Of a stretch of DNA of 9,338 nucleotides, positions 1 through 5,959 are shown in pieces. The stretch lies in NCBI GenBank assembly GCA_002396065.1, contig DGWE01000032.1:1-9338 (forward strand), written 5' to 3'. Position 1 is the first letter of the stretch; every line of letters begins with the position of its first letter. The notes below the pieces were generated by a model, which worked only from the letters and a program-made list of their open reading frames with translations, was not told where the DNA came from and did not search any database. Origin of the DNA: Eubacteriaceae bacterium UBA4266 (GTDB lineage: Bacteria > Bacillota > Clostridia > Eubacteriales > Eubacteriaceae). Position numbers and translations under genes: made by a program.

Positions 1-588
1 TTTAAATACATCGGCGAAAAGATGACCCAGTGGAAGGCGTCGGGCGAACACACCTTTGTCATGGGTTACGAAGAAAGCTACGGCGCACTGGCCGGCGACT
101 ACGCGAGAGACAAGGACGCCGTCGTCGCGTCGGCCCTCGTCGTCGAAATGGCCCAGTACTACAAAGAACGGGGCATGACCCTCTACGACGCACTCCAGGC
201 GCTGTACAAGAAATTCGGCTACTTCCTCGAAACGATTCAGTCCATCGAGCTCGACGGCATCGAAGGCAAGGCTCAGATCGCGAAGATCATGGACGCCTTC
301 CGCGCCGATCATTTCGATCATTTCGCCGACGCCAAGCTCGTCGAATTCGACGATTATCAATCACAGGTCTGCACCAACGTGACCACCGGCGAAACCTCAA
401 AAATCGATCTGCCGGTTTCCAACGTCTTGAAATTCATCTTCAACGAAGATTCGTGGTACGCGATCCGTCCGTCCGGCACCGAACCGAAGATCAAGATCTA
501 CTACTCCGTCAAGGGCAAGAGCCCGGAAGACGCAGAAGCGAAGCTTGCGGAAATCAAGGAAGCCGTCAACGCGCGCCTGCCGGAATAA
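1..588 (+). CDS. Phospho-sugar mutase (alpha-phosphoglucomutase type), C-terminal part
   Basis: This is the 3' portion of an alpha-D-phosphohexomutase, which interconverts glucose-1-phosphate and glucose-6-phosphate (or the mannose equivalents) in the cytoplasm, feeding sugar nucleotides to cell-wall and polymer synthesis. The frame is open from base 1, so the N-terminus, the catalytic phosphoserine loop and the metal-binding loop lie outside the window. Visible are the sugar-selecting loop GYEESYG (bases 64-84) followed by RDKDAV, and near the end the phosphate-binding loop RPSGTEPKIKIYY (from base 466) of domain 4. The GYEESYG plus RDKDAV combination is typical of PgcA-like enzymes rather than GlmM. 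About 195 residues of an expected 550-600 are present. The gene ends 16 bp before a strong terminator, so it is not obviously co-transcribed with ddl. I am sure of the family; the exact sugar specificity is inferred. Confidence 0.93.
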   Translation, partial: FKYIGEKMTQWKASGEHTFVMGYEESYGALAGDYARDKDAVVASALVVEMAQYYKERGMTLYDALQALYKKFGYFLETIQSIELDGIEGKAQIAKIMDAFRADHFDHFADAKLVEFDDYQSQVCTNVTTGETSKIDLPVSNVLKFIFNEDSWYAIRPSGTEPKIKIYYSVKGKSPEDAEAKLAEIKEAVNARLPE

Positions 589-603
589 CGGCAATTTGCA
601 GCG

Positions 604-639
604 AAAACCCCGGAAAACCTTTCGGGGTTTTCTTTTTTT
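604..639 (+). terminator. Intrinsic terminator of the phospho-sugar mutase gene
   Basis: The arm AAAACCCC (604-611) pairs with GGGGTTTT (624-631). The inner bases can extend the stem by about 4 pairs including one G-U, leaving a 4-base loop. A run of Ts (633-639) follows. It lies 16 bp after the stop codon and separates this gene from the ddl promoter. Confidence 0.9.
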
Positions 640-641
640 GG

Positions 642-670
642 TATTCAAACGCAGGGAAAAAGGGTATAAT
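642..670 (+). promoter_or_regulatory. Probable sigma-A promoter of ddl-ywiB-argS
   Basis: A perfect TATAAT lies at 665-670, with a weak -35 (TATTCA, 642-647; 3 of 6 matches) at 17 bp spacing. Predicted transcription start is near 677, giving a leader of about 33 bases before the ddl start. It sits directly after the upstream terminator, where a new transcription unit would be expected. The -10 is convincing but the -35 is poor. Confidence 0.5.
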
Positions 671-709
671 GAAACAAAATCTTTAAATGAAAATGACAAG
701 GAGATTACA

Positions 710-1774
710 ATGCCAGATAAAATCAAATTAGGGCTCGTATTTGGCGGCCAGTCGGGCGAACACGAAGTGGCGCGGGTTTCTGCGTACAACGTATTGAAAG
801 TGATCGACTTAGACAAATATGATGTGGTGACCATCGGCATCACAAAAGACGGTCGCTGGATGATTTATACTGGAGATTGGGATAAACTGCCGGACGGCTC
901 CTGGGAACAGGATACCGACCACATCCGGACGGATTTTTCGCTGTTCACCGATCCGCTCATTCAGAGCATCGACGTGTTCTGGCCGATGATGCACGGACCG
1001 ATGGGCGAAGACGGCACGATTCAGGGCGTCTTCGAAATGATGAACAAGCCTTACGTCGGCTGCGGCGTGCTGGCTTCCGCCGTCGGGATGGACAAGGTCG
1101 TCTCGAAGATTTTGTTCGAACGCGCCGGCATTCCGGTCGTGCCTTACATTTATTTCTTCGACAGAGACTGGCGCAGAGATAAGGACGCGTTAGTCAAGGC
1201 CAGCGAAGACAAGCTCGGCTACCCGGTGTTCATCAAACCGGTGAACATGGGCTCGTCGGTTGGGATCACCAAGGCCCACGATCGGGTGGAATTTGTCGCC
1301 GGGGTCGACAACGCGCTGCAGTTCGACTCGAAGATTTTGATCGAAGCCGCGGTCAACGCGAGAGAAATTGAATGCGCGGTCCTCGAAGAAGACGGCGACA
1401 TTCAGACGACGCTGCCGGGCGAAGTGGTCGCCAGCAAGGAATTCTACGATTACGAAGCGAAATACGCCGACGATCAAGATTCGAAAATCGTCATCCCGGC
1501 TGAAATCGACAGCGCCACCATCGACAAAATCCGCACCTACGCCCACGACGCCTTCGCGGCTATTGACGGTGCAGGCCCGACCCGCGCGGACTTCTTCGTC
1601 GACCGGGATACCGGCGATATCTACATCAACGAAGTCAACACGATGCCCGGCTTCACCGACATCAGCATGTATCCGATGATGTGGGAAAACATGGGCGTGA
1701 GCTACAGCGAGCTGGTTGAACGGCTGATTCAGACGGCGAAACGCAAGAAAGTGACGGATTACACATTAAAGTAA
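710..1774 (+). CDS. ddl: D-alanine--D-alanine ligase
   Basis: ATP-grasp enzyme that joins two D-alanines to make the dipeptide end of the peptidoglycan precursor; cytoplasmic. The ATG at 710 is chosen because AAGGAG (698-703) sits 6 bases before it; the frame stays open further upstream, but only through the terminator and promoter. The 354 residues fit the long form of the family. The N-terminal substrate motif SGEHEV carries E17, equivalent to E15 of E. coli DdlB. HGPMGEDG lies at residues 95-102 and the serine loop MGSSVG at 180-185. The omega loop YDYEAKY ends in Y252; this tyrosine (Y216 in DdlB) indicates D-Ala-D-Ala rather than D-Ala-D-Lac specificity. Metal ligands D294, E308 and N310 are present in ADFF and NEVNTMPG. 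Oddity: the usual Ser after EHEV is Ala (A21). First gene of a unit with ywiB and argS (33 bp to the next start). Confidence 0.96.
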   Translation: MPDKIKLGLVFGGQSGEHEVARVSAYNVLKVIDLDKYDVVTIGITKDGRWMIYTGDWDKLPDGSWEQDTDHIRTDFSLFTDPLIQSIDVFWPMMHGPMGEDGTIQGVFEMMNKPYVGCGVLASAVGMDKVVSKILFERAGIPVVPYIYFFDRDWRRDKDALVKASEDKLGYPVFIKPVNMGSSVGITKAHDRVEFVAGVDNALQFDSKILIEAAVNAREIECAVLEEDGDIQTTLPGEVVASKEFYDYEAKYADDQDSKIVIPAEIDSATIDKIRTYAHDAFAAIDGAGPTRADFFVDRDTGDIYINEVNTMPGFTDISMYPMMWENMGVSYSELVERLIQTAKRKKVTDYTLK

Positions 1775-1807
1775 GAACAGGATTAGAACAAGAAAGGGAG
1801 GCCCGTG

Positions 1808-2257
1808 ATGAACGTGCGTGAAAAGAAGCCGACGCGGCCGGTCTGGCTGACGGTGGTCAGTCAATCTGCGGTTGAAGGCGACACGGAACGGACCGAATTT
1901 ATGACCGAGGGCGATCTGGTCTGGGAAGGGGAAACCCCCTGCCTGAATTATCAGGAGACAGAGGTCTCCGGCATGTCCGGCACGACGACCACGGTCCGAA
2001 TCGAACCGGACAAGGTGTCGGTGATCCGCCTCGGTACGATCAACAGCATGATGGAATTTGAAGCGGGCAGCAGCTGCATGGCTGTTTACAAGACGCCCCT
2101 CGGTGAAGTGCCGATGTCGATCGACACGCGGCAGATTGAAATCGAACGGGACGAATCCTTTGGGCCCCTTCACGTGCATTTGGACTACATCATTTCCTCC
2201 AATGGGCAGGAAGTGACGGCCAACACGATGGACATCGAAGTCAAGGAGCGAAAATAA
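1808..2257 (+). CDS. ywiB: DUF1934 / YwiB-like beta-barrel protein
   Basis: Small soluble protein of 149 residues with no signal peptide and no membrane segment. It resembles the DUF1934 (B. subtilis YwiB) family, a calycin-like beta-barrel of unknown biochemical role. The features are the short alternating-hydrophobic strands, the central stretch around RLGTINSMMEFEAG and the closing half HVHLDYIISSNGQEV. Recognition also rests on context: ywiB lies beside argS in many Firmicutes, as here. I prefer the ATG at 1808 over the adjacent GTG at 1805 because GGGAGG (1796-1801) is then 6 bases away rather than 3. It lies 33 bp after ddl and 23 bp before argS on the same strand, so the three are probably one transcript. 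Codon choice is less biased than in argS, suggesting modest expression. Function is unknown and I do not assign one. Confidence 0.8.
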   Translation: MNVREKKPTRPVWLTVVSQSAVEGDTERTEFMTEGDLVWEGETPCLNYQETEVSGMSGTTTTVRIEPDKVSVIRLGTINSMMEFEAGSSCMAVYKTPLGEVPMSIDTRQIEIERDESFGPLHVHLDYIISSNGQEVTANTMDIEVKERK

Positions 2258-2280
2258 GTTAAAGGTAAAGAGGAGTATTG

Positions 2281-3984
2281 ATGACCTATATCAGAGAGAA
2301 AATAGAAAATAAGTTGAAACAGGCGGCAGCAGACGCGGTCAAATCCGCGGTGTCGGCCGGTGCCTTTCAGATCGAGCACCAGCCGGACGTGCAGCTGGAA
2401 GTGCCCCGCGAAGCGAAATTTGGCGACTACTCGACAAACGTGGCGATGCAGCTGCCGAAGGAAGCCCACATGGCGCCGCGGAAAATCGCCGAAGCCCTTA
2501 CCGAACAGCTGAAGGCCGACGCCAATCTCAAGGGCATTGTGTCGAAGGTCGACATCGCCGGCCCTGGGTTTATCAACTTTACGCTGGACCCAGCCTGGCA
2601 TTACGACGTCATCGGCGAAGTGGAATCCATGGGGAAGGATTACGGCCGCACCGAAGGCCACAAGGGACTGACCTACAATCTGGAATTCGTTTCCGCCAAC
2701 CCGACGGGCCCGATGCACATCGGCAACGCCAGAGGCGGTGCGATCGGCGACGTGCTCGCGGAAATCGCGGCCTGGACGGGCTACGACGTGACCCGCGAAT
2801 TCTACGTCAACGACGCCGGCAATCAGATCGCGAAATTCGGGGATTCCCTCGACGCGCGATTTAAGCAGGCCATGGGTCTGGACGTGCCCTTCCCGGAAGA
2901 CGGCTACCAGGGCAAGGACATTATGGAACGGGTCCAGGAATACATCGCGGATCAGGGCGGAAAAGATCAGGTTGTGGGTCTGCTCGACGAAGACGACGAC
3001 ACCCGCAAGCACAAGCTGATCGATTTCGCGCTGAACGTCAACCTCAAACAGATGCACACCGATATGGCCAAATACGGCGTAGACTACGACGTCTGGTTCT
3101 CGGAACAGAGCATGTACGACGACGGCGAAATCGAACGAGCGCTGAAGCTGTTAAAGGATAAGGGTGCGACCTACGAAAAGGACGGCGCGACCTGGTTCAA
3201 GACGACAGATTACGGCTGCGAAAAGGACGACGTGCTGATCCGTCAGAACGGTCTGCCGACCTATTTCATGGGGGATATCGCCTACCATTTGAATAAACTT
3301 CAGACCCGGAAGTTCGACCGCGCGGTCAACGTTTGGGGCGCCGACCATCACGGCCACATCGCCAGACTGAAAGCGGCGATCCGGGCGGCCGGCGAAGACG
3401 ATTCCCGGCTCCACGTCGTGACGATGCAGCTCGTCCGCCTCATCAAGGACGGCGAACCGATTCGGATGTCCAAGCGCCAGGGCAAGGCCATCGGCCTGTC
3501 AGAGCTTTTGACGATGGTCGGGACCGACGCGGCCCGCGTGTTCTTCAACCTGCGTTCGCCGGATTCCCACTTTGATTTCGACCTCGACCTGGCCATTCAG
3601 GAATCCAACGAAAACCCGGTGTTCTACATGCAGTACGCCCACGCGCGCATCTGCAGCATTTTAAGACAGCTCGGCGGCGAAGTGGATTTGGACGCGCCGG
3701 CGGATTTGAGCCTGCTGACTCATCCGAAGGAAATGGAACTGCTCGAAGTCATGTCCGACCTGCCGAACACCATCGTCCAGGCGGAACGCAAGAACGATCC
3801 GTCTCGGATGGTGCATTACGGACAGGAATTGGCCTCGGCCTTCCATGCGTTTTACAACGACTGCCGCGTCCGTGTGGACGACGCGAAGCTGATGCACGCC
3901 AGACTGAAGCTGATCCTCGCGACCAGACAGGTGCTCGAAAATGTGCTCGGCATTCTCGGCGTCAGCGCACCGGAATCGATGTAA
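2281..3984 (+). CDS. argS: Arginyl-tRNA synthetase
   Basis: Class I aminoacyl-tRNA synthetase that attaches arginine to tRNA-Arg in the cytoplasm. The 567 residues match the usual length. Order of domains: the N-terminal ArgRS-specific tRNA D-loop domain (about 1-100, including EAKFGDYSTNVA), then the Rossmann catalytic core with PTGPMHIGN at 141-149 (the HIGH-type signature, in its HIGN variant), NDAGNQ at 177-182 and MSKRQG at 396-401 (the KMSKS equivalent, divergent as usual for ArgRS), then the helical DALR anticodon-binding domain beginning near NPVFYMQYAHAR (445-456) and ending in GVSAPESM. The ATG at 2281 is preferred to the TTG at 2278 because AGAGGAG (2269-2275) sits 5 bases upstream. 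No T-box or other leader RNA is visible ahead of it, so it seems to depend on the ddl promoter. It is followed by a strong terminator. Confidence 0.97.
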   Translation: MTYIREKIENKLKQAAADAVKSAVSAGAFQIEHQPDVQLEVPREAKFGDYSTNVAMQLPKEAHMAPRKIAEALTEQLKADANLKGIVSKVDIAGPGFINFTLDPAWHYDVIGEVESMGKDYGRTEGHKGLTYNLEFVSANPTGPMHIGNARGGAIGDVLAEIAAWTGYDVTREFYVNDAGNQIAKFGDSLDARFKQAMGLDVPFPEDGYQGKDIMERVQEYIADQGGKDQVVGLLDEDDDTRKHKLIDFALNVNLKQMHTDMAKYGVDYDVWFSEQSMYDDGEIERALKLLKDKGATYEKDGATWFKTTDYGCEKDDVLIRQNGLPTYFMGDIAYHLNKLQTRKFDRAVNVWGADHHGHIARLKAAIRAAGEDDSRLHVVTMQLVRLIKDGEPIRMSKRQGKAIGLSELLTMVGTDAARVFFNLRSPDSHFDFDLDLAIQESNENPVFYMQYAHARICSILRQLGGEVDLDAPADLSLLTHPKEMELLEVMSDLPNTIVQAERKNDPSRMVHYGQELASAFHAFYNDCRVRVDDAKLMHARLKLILATRQVLENVLGILGVSAPESM

Positions 3985-4004
3985 TAAAAAATAAGTGCAA
4001 AAAC

Positions 4005-4042
4005 AAAAACTGCTGCGGGGCGTTAACCCCACAGCAGTTTTT
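4005..4042. terminator. Bidirectional intrinsic terminator between argS and the PII gene
   Basis: AAAAACTGCTG (4005-4015) pairs with CAGCAGTTTTT (4032-4042), and GGGG (4017-4020) pairs with CCCC (4027-4030) around a 6-base loop, with one mismatch between the two blocks. It is flanked by Ts on the right (to 4044) and As on the left. It therefore works for argS on the + strand and for the amt-PII unit on the - strand, whose stop lies 13 bp away. Confidence 0.9.
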
Positions 4043-4054
4043 TTGATGGTCGAT

Positions 4055-4399
4055 TTAATTGATCGCGTCGACACCGTGTTCGTTGGTGCGGATGCGAATC
4101 ACATCCTTTAAATCGTAAACAAAGATTTTTCCGTCGCCTGGCTGTCCGGTAACCGCCGTTTTGCGGATAATGCGGACGACCTCGTCGGCAAAGGCGTCGC
4201 TGGACACGACGATTTCAAATTTGATTTTGGGCAGCATGTTGATATCTACTTTTGAACCGCGGACCATCCGGGTGTAGCCCTTTTGGGTGCCGCAGCCCAT
4301 GACCTGGGACACGGTGATGCCGTGAATATCCACGGATTTCAGCGCGTCCAGCAGATCCTGATAAACTTCTTCCCGCACAATGGCTTCAATTTTTGTCAT
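4055..4399 (-). CDS. PII nitrogen-regulatory protein (GlnB/GlnK family)
   Basis: Small trimeric signalling protein of 114 residues that senses 2-oxoglutarate and ATP/ADP and typically plugs the Amt ammonium channel when nitrogen is plentiful. The T-loop (about 37-55) keeps Q39, KGYT and R47-G48. The B-loop is TGQPGDGKIFV (84-94), and the C-terminal nucleotide-binding stretch RIRT follows at 102-105. The tyrosine uridylylated in E. coli (Y51) is valine here (V51), so control by uridylylation is excluded at that position. S49, the phosphorylated residue of cyanobacterial PII, is present, though use of it here is unproven. AGAGAGG sits 8 bases before the ATG. It lies 21 bp behind amt on the same strand, the classic amt-PII pairing, which makes a GlnK-type role most likely. 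It ends in the bidirectional terminator. Confidence 0.95.
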   Translation of the reverse strand: MTKIEAIVREEVYQDLLDALKSVDIHGITVSQVMGCGTQKGYTRMVRGSKVDINMLPKIKFEIVVSSDAFADEVVRIIRKTAVTGQPGDGKIFVYDLKDVIRIRTNEHGVDAIN

Positions 4400-4420
4400 T
4401 TGATTTACCTCTCTTTTCCA

Positions 4421-5665
4421 TTAATCCATACCGGTAAACGCTGGGTAGGCCTTTTCGCCGTGCTGCGTTTCGTCGAGACCTCGGCGTTCATCTTCTTTAT
4501 TGACTCGAAGGGGCATGAACAGCGATAAGATTTTCGCAATGACGAGGGTGCCGACGACGGCGATGACGATGGTCAGGGCGATGCCGGCCAGCTGCATCAG
4601 CAGCAGATGACTGCCGCCGCCGAGAAACAAACCGTTCCATTTCGCGGCGGGGTTGATCGCCTTGCTGGCGAAAAGACCGGTGGCGATTCCGCCCCAGATC
4701 CCGCCGACGCCATGGCAGCCAAAGGCGTCGAGGGCGTCGTCGTAGCCGAGCTTCGGCTTGACATAAGAGATCATAAAGTAGGAAATCGGCGCGGCAGCAC
4801 CGCCGATGATAAAGGATGCCCAGACCGGAACGAAACCGGCACCCGGCGTAATGGCCACCAGGCCGAGGACCGCGCCGGTGGATGCGCCGACAACCGTCGG
4901 TTTGCCGGAAACGATCACGTCGATGAGCATCCAGACCATCATACAGGTCGCGGCCGCCGTGTTGGTAGTGACAAAGGCGTGGGCGGCTAAGCCGTTTGCG
5001 GCGAGGGCCGATCCGGAATTAAAGCCGTACCATCCGAACCAAAGCAGTGCCGCGCCGAGAACGACGAAGGGAATGTTGTGGGTGTGGTAGGAGACGCGGT
5101 TGTAGCCCTGACGGCGTCCGATCATCAGCGCCAAAATCAGGCCGGAAAAGCCGGAAGAAATGTGAACCACGTCGCCCCCCGCGAAGTCGAGGGCGTGGAG
5201 CTTTGAGCCGATCAGTCCGCCGGCGCCCCAGACCATGTGGGCCAGTGGGAAATACACGAGGATCAGCCAAAACAAGATAAAGAAGAAAATCGCCTTGAAG
5301 TTCATGCGTCCGGCGACCGCCCCGGTGATCAGCGCCGGCGTAATCATCGCGAACATCATCTGAAAGACGACGTAGGCCATTTTCGGAATCGACGGCGCGT
5401 AGGTGCTGGTGCCCTTGAACATGCCGCGCATGCACGCCTGATGGAATGTGCCGATGATGCCGCCGTGATCGCCGCAGAAGCTGACAGAATAGCCAAAGGC
5501 GATCCACAAAACGGACGCCAGCCCCATGATGAACAGGGACATCATCATCGTGTTGAGCACGTTCTTGCGCCGCCCGAGGCCGCCGTAGAAAAAGGCCAGT
5601 CCCGGCGTCATGATCATCACCAGACAGGCGCAGATCAAAACAAAAGCCGTATTACCTGAATTCAT
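4421..5665 (-). CDS. amt: Ammonium transporter (Amt family)
   Basis: Inner-membrane trimeric ammonium channel of 414 residues with about 11 hydrophobic helices. The pore residues align without shifting to mature E. coli AmtB: the twin histidines H168 and H318, D160, and F215 and S219 in GFNSGS; F105 and W146 match AmtB F107 and W148. The cytoplasmic tail has GLDETQHGEKAY, the conserved C-terminal segment that couples to PII. The ATG at 5665 is chosen over an upstream TTG at 5701 because GGAGG (5676-5680) lies between them and the protein then begins MNSGNTAFVL, the normal Amt start without a signal peptide. The 10-base spacing to the ribosome site is slightly long. It is first gene of a two-gene unit with PII. 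Upstream lie a strong promoter and an intrinsic terminator inside the leader, indicating attenuation control. Confidence 0.97.
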   Translation of the reverse strand: MNSGNTAFVLICACLVMIMTPGLAFFYGGLGRRKNVLNTMMMSLFIMGLASVLWIAFGYSVSFCGDHGGIIGTFHQACMRGMFKGTSTYAPSIPKMAYVVFQMMFAMITPALITGAVAGRMNFKAIFFFILFWLILVYFPLAHMVWGAGGLIGSKLHALDFAGGDVVHISSGFSGLILALMIGRRQGYNRVSYHTHNIPFVVLGAALLWFGWYGFNSGSALAANGLAAHAFVTTNTAAATCMMVWMLIDVIVSGKPTVVGASTGAVLGLVAITPGAGFVPVWASFIIGGAAAPISYFMISYVKPKLGYDDALDAFGCHGVGGIWGGIATGLFASKAINPAAKWNGLFLGGGSHLLLMQLAGIALTIVIAVVGTLVIAKILSLFMPLRVNKEDERRGLDETQHGEKAYPAFTGMD

Positions 5666-5699
5666 AATTACTAAACCTCCATCACTTAAATAAGTCAAC

Positions 5700-5738
5700 A
5701 AAAAAAGGCGTCAGAAGCCCTAAGCTTCCGGCGCCTTT
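5700..5738 (-). terminator. Intrinsic terminator inside the amt leader (attenuator)
   Basis: Read on the - strand, AAAGGCG (5738-5732) pairs with CGCCTTT (5710-5704). A C-A mismatch, a C-G pair and a G-U pair follow, then GAAGC/GCTTC (5728-5724 with 5718-5714) around a TTAGG loop, and the run of seven Ts ends at 5700. No - strand gene precedes it, since hcp runs the other way, and the amt promoter lies 33 bp upstream. It is therefore a leader terminator located about 20 bases before the amt ribosome site, not the end of another gene. Which ligand or antiterminator relieves it is not visible. Confidence 0.8.
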
Positions 5739-5770
5739 GCCGATTGACTTGATAAAATTGCAACATACTC

Positions 5771-5799
5771 ATTATAAAAAGACGTGATGACAAAGTCAA
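5771..5799 (-). promoter_or_regulatory. amt-PII promoter
   Basis: On the - strand, TTGACT (5799-5794) and TATAAT (5776-5771) are separated by exactly 17 bp, a near-consensus sigma-A promoter. Predicted transcription start is near 5764, giving a leader of roughly 99 bases that contains the terminator hairpin at about +27 to +65. Confidence 0.82.
5788..5798. promoter_or_regulatory. Possible operator over the amt -35
   Basis: The perfect 11-bp palindrome TGAC-AAA-GTCA overlaps five of the six -35 bases of the amt promoter. A dimeric repressor bound here would block RNA polymerase. No regulator gene is present in the window, and part of the symmetry comes from the -35 itself, so this is only a candidate. 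Confidence 0.3.
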
Positions 5800-5854
5800 A
5801 GAAAAAAATCGGGTGAAATGCGTTATTTGTCGTTTTTTTATAAAAATTTATAAA

Positions 5855-5875
5855 TTTGTTGGTATAACCACAGAA
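5855..5875. promoter_or_regulatory. Candidate activator site upstream of hcp
   Basis: A perfect core TGGT-ATA-ACCA (5860-5870) lies inside an imperfect 21-bp palindrome with 6 of 9 positions matching per arm. Its centre lies about 40 bases before the predicted hcp start site, the class II position used by CRP/FNR-family activators. The hcp promoter has no good -35, which fits activator dependence. HcpR, a CRP/FNR-family NO-responsive regulator known to control hcp in related anaerobes, is a reasonable candidate by context only. Confidence 0.35.
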
Positions 5876-5892
5876 TTTTAAAGAAAAAGCAC

Positions 5893-5898
5893 TATAAT
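5893..5898 (+). promoter_or_regulatory. hcp promoter -10 box
   Basis: A perfect TATAAT lies in an AT-rich divergent intergenic region. Predicted transcription start is near 5905, leaving a leader of about 55 bases. At 16-18 bp spacing there is no acceptable -35 (bases such as ACAGAA at 5870-5875). Confidence 0.55.
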
Positions 5899-5959
5899 AA
5901 AACCATCAGATGAAATCAAACGGATCATTCGTAGCGTAATGAAAGAGAGGAATACCAAC

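Noticed and set aside
545..709. N-terminal extension of Ddl by 55 codons
   Set aside because: The extension would run through the upstream terminator and TATAAT promoter, and the ATG at 710 has an ideal ribosome site and starts at the usual Ddl N-terminus.
2185..3057. 290-codon open frame on the - strand across argS
   Set aside because: It lies wholly within the ywiB and argS coding region, has no family features, and is explained by the strong third-base GC bias of argS on the other strand. The same applies to the antisense frames over ddl, amt and hcp.
4010..4037. Repeat or attachment-site half from the inverted repeat after argS
   Set aside because: The flanking A and T runs and its position between two convergent stops fit a bidirectional terminator; there is no integrase or target duplication nearby.
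5670..5698. Second amt promoter downstream of the attenuator using TTGACT at 5698-5693
   Set aside because: At 17 bp the -10 would be TTTAGT overlapping the ribosome-site spacer, placing the start on the ATG despite a good Shine-Dalgarno upstream; the promoter at 5771-5799 is far better.
5666..5701. N-terminal extension of Amt from a TTG at 5701
   Set aside because: The extension covers the GGAGG ribosome site and would begin within the T run of the leader terminator; Amt proteins begin at MNSGN-like sequence.
5700..5738. ANTAR-type dual hairpin leader
   Set aside because: Only one hairpin is visible, only about 26 bases precede it in the transcript, and the TTAGG loop lacks the expected six-base pattern with A at 1 and G at 4.
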